The position numbers and the translations under genes were made by a program. Below, one piece after another: positions 62,612-64,000 of a DNA stretch of 64,000 nt (position 1 is its first letter; the number at the start of each line of letters is the position of its first letter). Below the pieces are notes generated by a model. That model was not told where the DNA came from and ran no database searches. It saw only the letters and a program-made list of their open reading frames with translations. Source of the stretch: Kaistella flava (ex Peng et al. 2021) (lineage in GTDB: Bacteria > Bacteroidota > Bacteroidia > Flavobacteriales > Weeksellaceae); NCBI RefSeq assembly GCF_015191005.1, contig NZ_CP040442.1:558001-622000 (forward strand). Direction: 5' to 3'.

Positions 62612-62848
62612 ATGAATAATGCAAATAACAATTCAAAAGAGAAAGATAAATTGTCATTAGATAATAAAAAAGAAGAGGTTCTCAATGTAGAAAATCATGC
62701 ATCGGAAGAAAAATTAATTACCGACAGCCATCCTATAAAACATGCTGAAAATGCAGTTCCCCCAAAAGCGTGGGAAAATCAAGAAAAGGCCTATGAAGAC
62801 GAATGGGAAGATAATAAAAATCGAATGCTTGACGACGGCGATTTATAA
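62612..62848 (+). CDS. Small acidic protein of unknown function
   Basis: 78 residues, highly charged and without hydrophobic segments (KEKDKLSLDNKKEEVLNVENHASEEKL, then KAYEDEWEDNKNRMLDDGDL), so probably disordered and cytoplasmic. No family recognised. It has its own terminator right after the stop, which supports a real transcript. It is a lone plus-strand gene between ftsK and the thioesterase. Confidence 0.6.
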   Translation: MNNANNNSKEKDKLSLDNKKEEVLNVENHASEEKLITDSHPIKHAENAVPPKAWENQEKAYEDEWEDNKNRMLDDGDL

Positions 62849-62856
62849 ATAAAATA

Positions 62857-62879
62857 AAATCCACTATTAGGTGGATTTT
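62857..62879. terminator. Bidirectional terminator
   Basis: Stem AAATCCAC / GTGGATTT with a short loop TATTAG, between the convergent small gene and the thioesterase gene. Confidence 0.65.
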
Positions 62880-62884
62880 GTAAT

Positions 62885-63295
62885 TTAAAACTGATTTTCT
62901 ATTTCATCTCTTTCAAATATTTTCATTGGTTTTTTGTCAGCACCGATTGCTACTAAAGTAAAATCACCAGAAACTGCTCTTTCTCTTATTTCATCATACA
63001 TCTGTTCGACATAAACTTCGACATTCACTTTTAAACTGGAGTTTCCGACGTATTTTACGCGACCAATTAACTCTACTAAAGTATCGGCAGGAATCGGTTT
63101 TTTGAAATCAATTCGGTCACAACTTACCGTCACAAAGGATTTTCTGGCAAATCGGGTAGCGGTCATAAAAGCAACTTCATCCATCATTTCCATCACCGTA
63201 CCACCAAACATGGTATTGTGATGATTGGTAATATTCGGAAAAACAACTTTGAAAACGTGGGTTTCGGAATTTTGAATTTTTTCTTCGTAGTTCAT
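62885..63295 (-). CDS. Acyl-CoA thioesterase, hotdog fold (YciA/BACH-like)
   Basis: 136 residues, a single hotdog domain. The pattern HVFKVVFPNITNHHNTMFGGTVMEMMDEVAFMTATRFARKSFVTVSCDRIDFKKPI matches hexameric acyl-CoA thioesterases (conserved N/H-N-x-x-GG and D). It hydrolyses acyl-CoA to free acid and CoA in the cytoplasm; the chain length cannot be read. It is transcribed alone behind a 150-base leader that contains a cobalamin-riboswitch-like motif, which is unusual for this family. A terminator follows. Confidence 0.88.
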   Translation of the reverse strand: MNYEEKIQNSETHVFKVVFPNITNHHNTMFGGTVMEMMDEVAFMTATRFARKSFVTVSCDRIDFKKPIPADTLVELIGRVKYVGNSSLKVNVEVYVEQMYDEIRERAVSGDFTLVAIGADKKPMKIFERDEIENQF

Positions 63296-63375
63296 TTTTA
63301 AATAGTTAAAATATTAATAATTGAAATGAACAGAAAATCGTTGATTATTTTCTACTTCATATCGCGAAAGTTTTT

Positions 63376-63451
63376 GGGGATCCGACTTTTCATTTACTGA
63401 ATTACGGTTGCGCGACAGTTCGTGATTTTCACACGATTCACCCTTTTCAGG
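63376..63451 (-). promoter_or_regulatory. Cobalamin-riboswitch-like leader of the thioesterase gene
   Basis: The minus-strand RNA starts near AAAAGGG and continues GTGTGAAAATCACGAACTG, then TCGCGCAACCGTAA (63402-63432), and ends AAGTCGGATCCCC (63388-63376). These match in order the conserved parts of B12 riboswitches: AAAAGGG, GGTGnAAnTCC, CTGnCnCGCAACnGTAA and the B12 box AGnCnGGAnnCC. The region between the CGCAAC part and the B12 box is short (TTCA-GTAAA-TGAA), so the aptamer is compact. It lies 81 bases upstream of the thioesterase ATG. Confidence 0.7.
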
Positions 63452-63453
63452 GA

Positions 63454-63461
63454 CAAATATA
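63454..63461 (-). promoter_or_regulatory. -7 element of the riboswitch-thioesterase transcript
   Basis: TATATTTG on the minus strand; transcription would start about 63448, directly at the first conserved block of the aptamer, so no long P1 helix is possible. Confidence 0.55.
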
Positions 63462-63659
63462 TAGTTTTCAAAGAAATTATCACCAATAGAAAAGTCTTCT
63501 TTAAGTCAAAATAAATTTTTTAAGAGATTAATTTTGCGGAAAAAGATCATTATTTCGGAATAAAAATTGAACTAAATTTAATAATGAAATAAATTCGATT
63601 TCTACTAAAAGCAATTTGCTTTTTTACTAAAATTTAGAAGTGAAATTTAAAATTAAACA

Positions 63660-64000
63660 ATGAAAGTATTTATTAATCAGAGAATTCCAGAAGTTGGTTT
63701 GGAACTTTTAAAACAAGAAAATATAGAAATTATATTCCCTAAAACTGAAAATGAAAGTCGAGAGGAATACTTACAAAATTGTAAAAATGCAGACATTCTG
63801 TTGAATGTTGGTAAAAATAAATTTGATAAATATTTTTTTAATCAATGTCCCAATATAAAAGCGATTGCTTTGTTTTCTGTAGGTTTTGACAATGTGGATT
63901 TGAACGAAGCAACTCAGAGAAATATTCCAATCGGAAATACGCCTGATGTTTTGAGCAAAGCTACTTCTGATATTGCATTTCTTCTCATGCAAATGATTTC
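63660..64000 (+). CDS. D-isomer 2-hydroxyacid dehydrogenase (5' part, runs off the window)
   Basis: Starts at ATG 63660 and is open to the window edge (113 codons). It begins MKVFINQRIPEVGLELLK, then ADILLNVGKNKFDKYFFNQCPNIKAIALFSVGFDNVDLNEATQRNIPIGNTPDVLSKATSDIAFLLM. This is the substrate-binding first half of the family that includes glyoxylate/hydroxypyruvate reductases and phosphoglycerate dehydrogenase; the SVGFDNVD and NTPDVL motifs are typical. The NAD loop is beyond the window. Divergent from the thioesterase. Confidence 0.88.
   Translation, partial: MKVFINQRIPEVGLELLKQENIEIIFPKTENESREEYLQNCKNADILLNVGKNKFDKYFFNQCPNIKAIALFSVGFDNVDLNEATQRNIPIGNTPDVLSKATSDIAFLLMQMI

Noticed and set aside
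63304..63448. Short minus-strand frames in the riboswitch leader (VNRVKITNC..., MKSRIPKNF...)
   Set aside because: They are 12-15 codons long and coincide with the conserved aptamer sequence, so the RNA explains the conservation.
63606..63622. Hairpin AAAAGCA-ATT-TGCTTTT with a T-run before the dehydrogenase gene
   Set aside because: Looks like a terminator, but no plus-strand gene precedes it. It could be an attenuator or chance in AT-rich sequence.
1..64000. CRISPR arrays, tRNA genes, rRNA, insertion sequences, prophage
   Set aside because: Looked for regular direct repeats, tRNA T-loop motifs, transposase and phage proteins; none seen.

Overview
The window looks like chromosome of a low-GC member of the Bacteroidota, class Flavobacteriia, most likely the Chryseobacterium clade of the Weeksellaceae. 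This rests on product content and architecture: a DnaG primase without zinc ligands, DUF5686, DUF4920, DUF4199 and BT_3928-type proteins, a tandem POT transporter array, and promoters with the Bacteroidota -7 element TAnnTTTG. The genus assignment is inference from recall, not a search. I see no prophage, insertion sequence, CRISPR array or tRNA.

Layout. 0.1-4.1 kb: aquaporin, a GMC oxidoreductase broken by one in-frame TAA, and L-serine dehydratase. 4.1-7.2 kb is accessory-looking: an interspersed repeat, two orphan membrane proteins, a decayed copy of the 3' end of tyrA, and an outer-membrane protein. 7.2-11.2 kb: a minus-strand run of tyrA, a small anchored protein, alanine dehydrogenase, tsaE and an asparaginase-type Ntn hydrolase. 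11.5-18.3 kb: dnaG, clpP, tpiA, a TerB-like protein, a DoxX/MauE membrane protein, a DUF1599 protein and folP; folP lies between two copies of a MITE-like inverted-repeat element. 18.4-24.7 kb: a DUF5686 outer-membrane protein, recG and a periplasmic thioredoxin. 24.7-34.8 kb: four POT-family peptide transporters, a DUF1016 nuclease and a dipeptidyl peptidase IV, which together suggest peptide scavenging. 34.9-40 kb: an AAA ATPase with an IF2-N-like domain, an XRE regulator, TerC and an M14 carboxypeptidase, with repeated TTTACAAAnGTAAA palindromes in the promoter regions. The gap at 38.6-38.9 kb also holds DnaA-box-like sequences and marks the switch from mostly minus-strand to mostly plus-strand genes, so it is a candidate replication origin.

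40.8-56.1 kb is mainly plus strand: an amino-acid permease, a CDF cation exporter, REP-like palindromes, menB-menA, an MBL-fold hydrolase, the SRP RNA (minus strand), a glycosyltransferase, a phosphohexose mutase, an aminotransferase, an Xre-RES toxin-antitoxin pair abutting kdsB, a LolA-like protein and a glutathione peroxidase. 56.3-64 kb: a PagL-like lipid A deacylase whose only sensible start is CTG, then ftsK-lolA-lptG, a hotdog acyl-CoA thioesterase preceded by a cobalamin-riboswitch-like leader, and the start of a 2-hydroxyacid dehydrogenase.

The strongest leads are the cobalamin-type leader in front of a thioesterase, the candidate origin, the palindrome set shared by the XRE/TerC/carboxypeptidase region, the tyrA remnant, and the CTG start. 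All alignments were done by eye.
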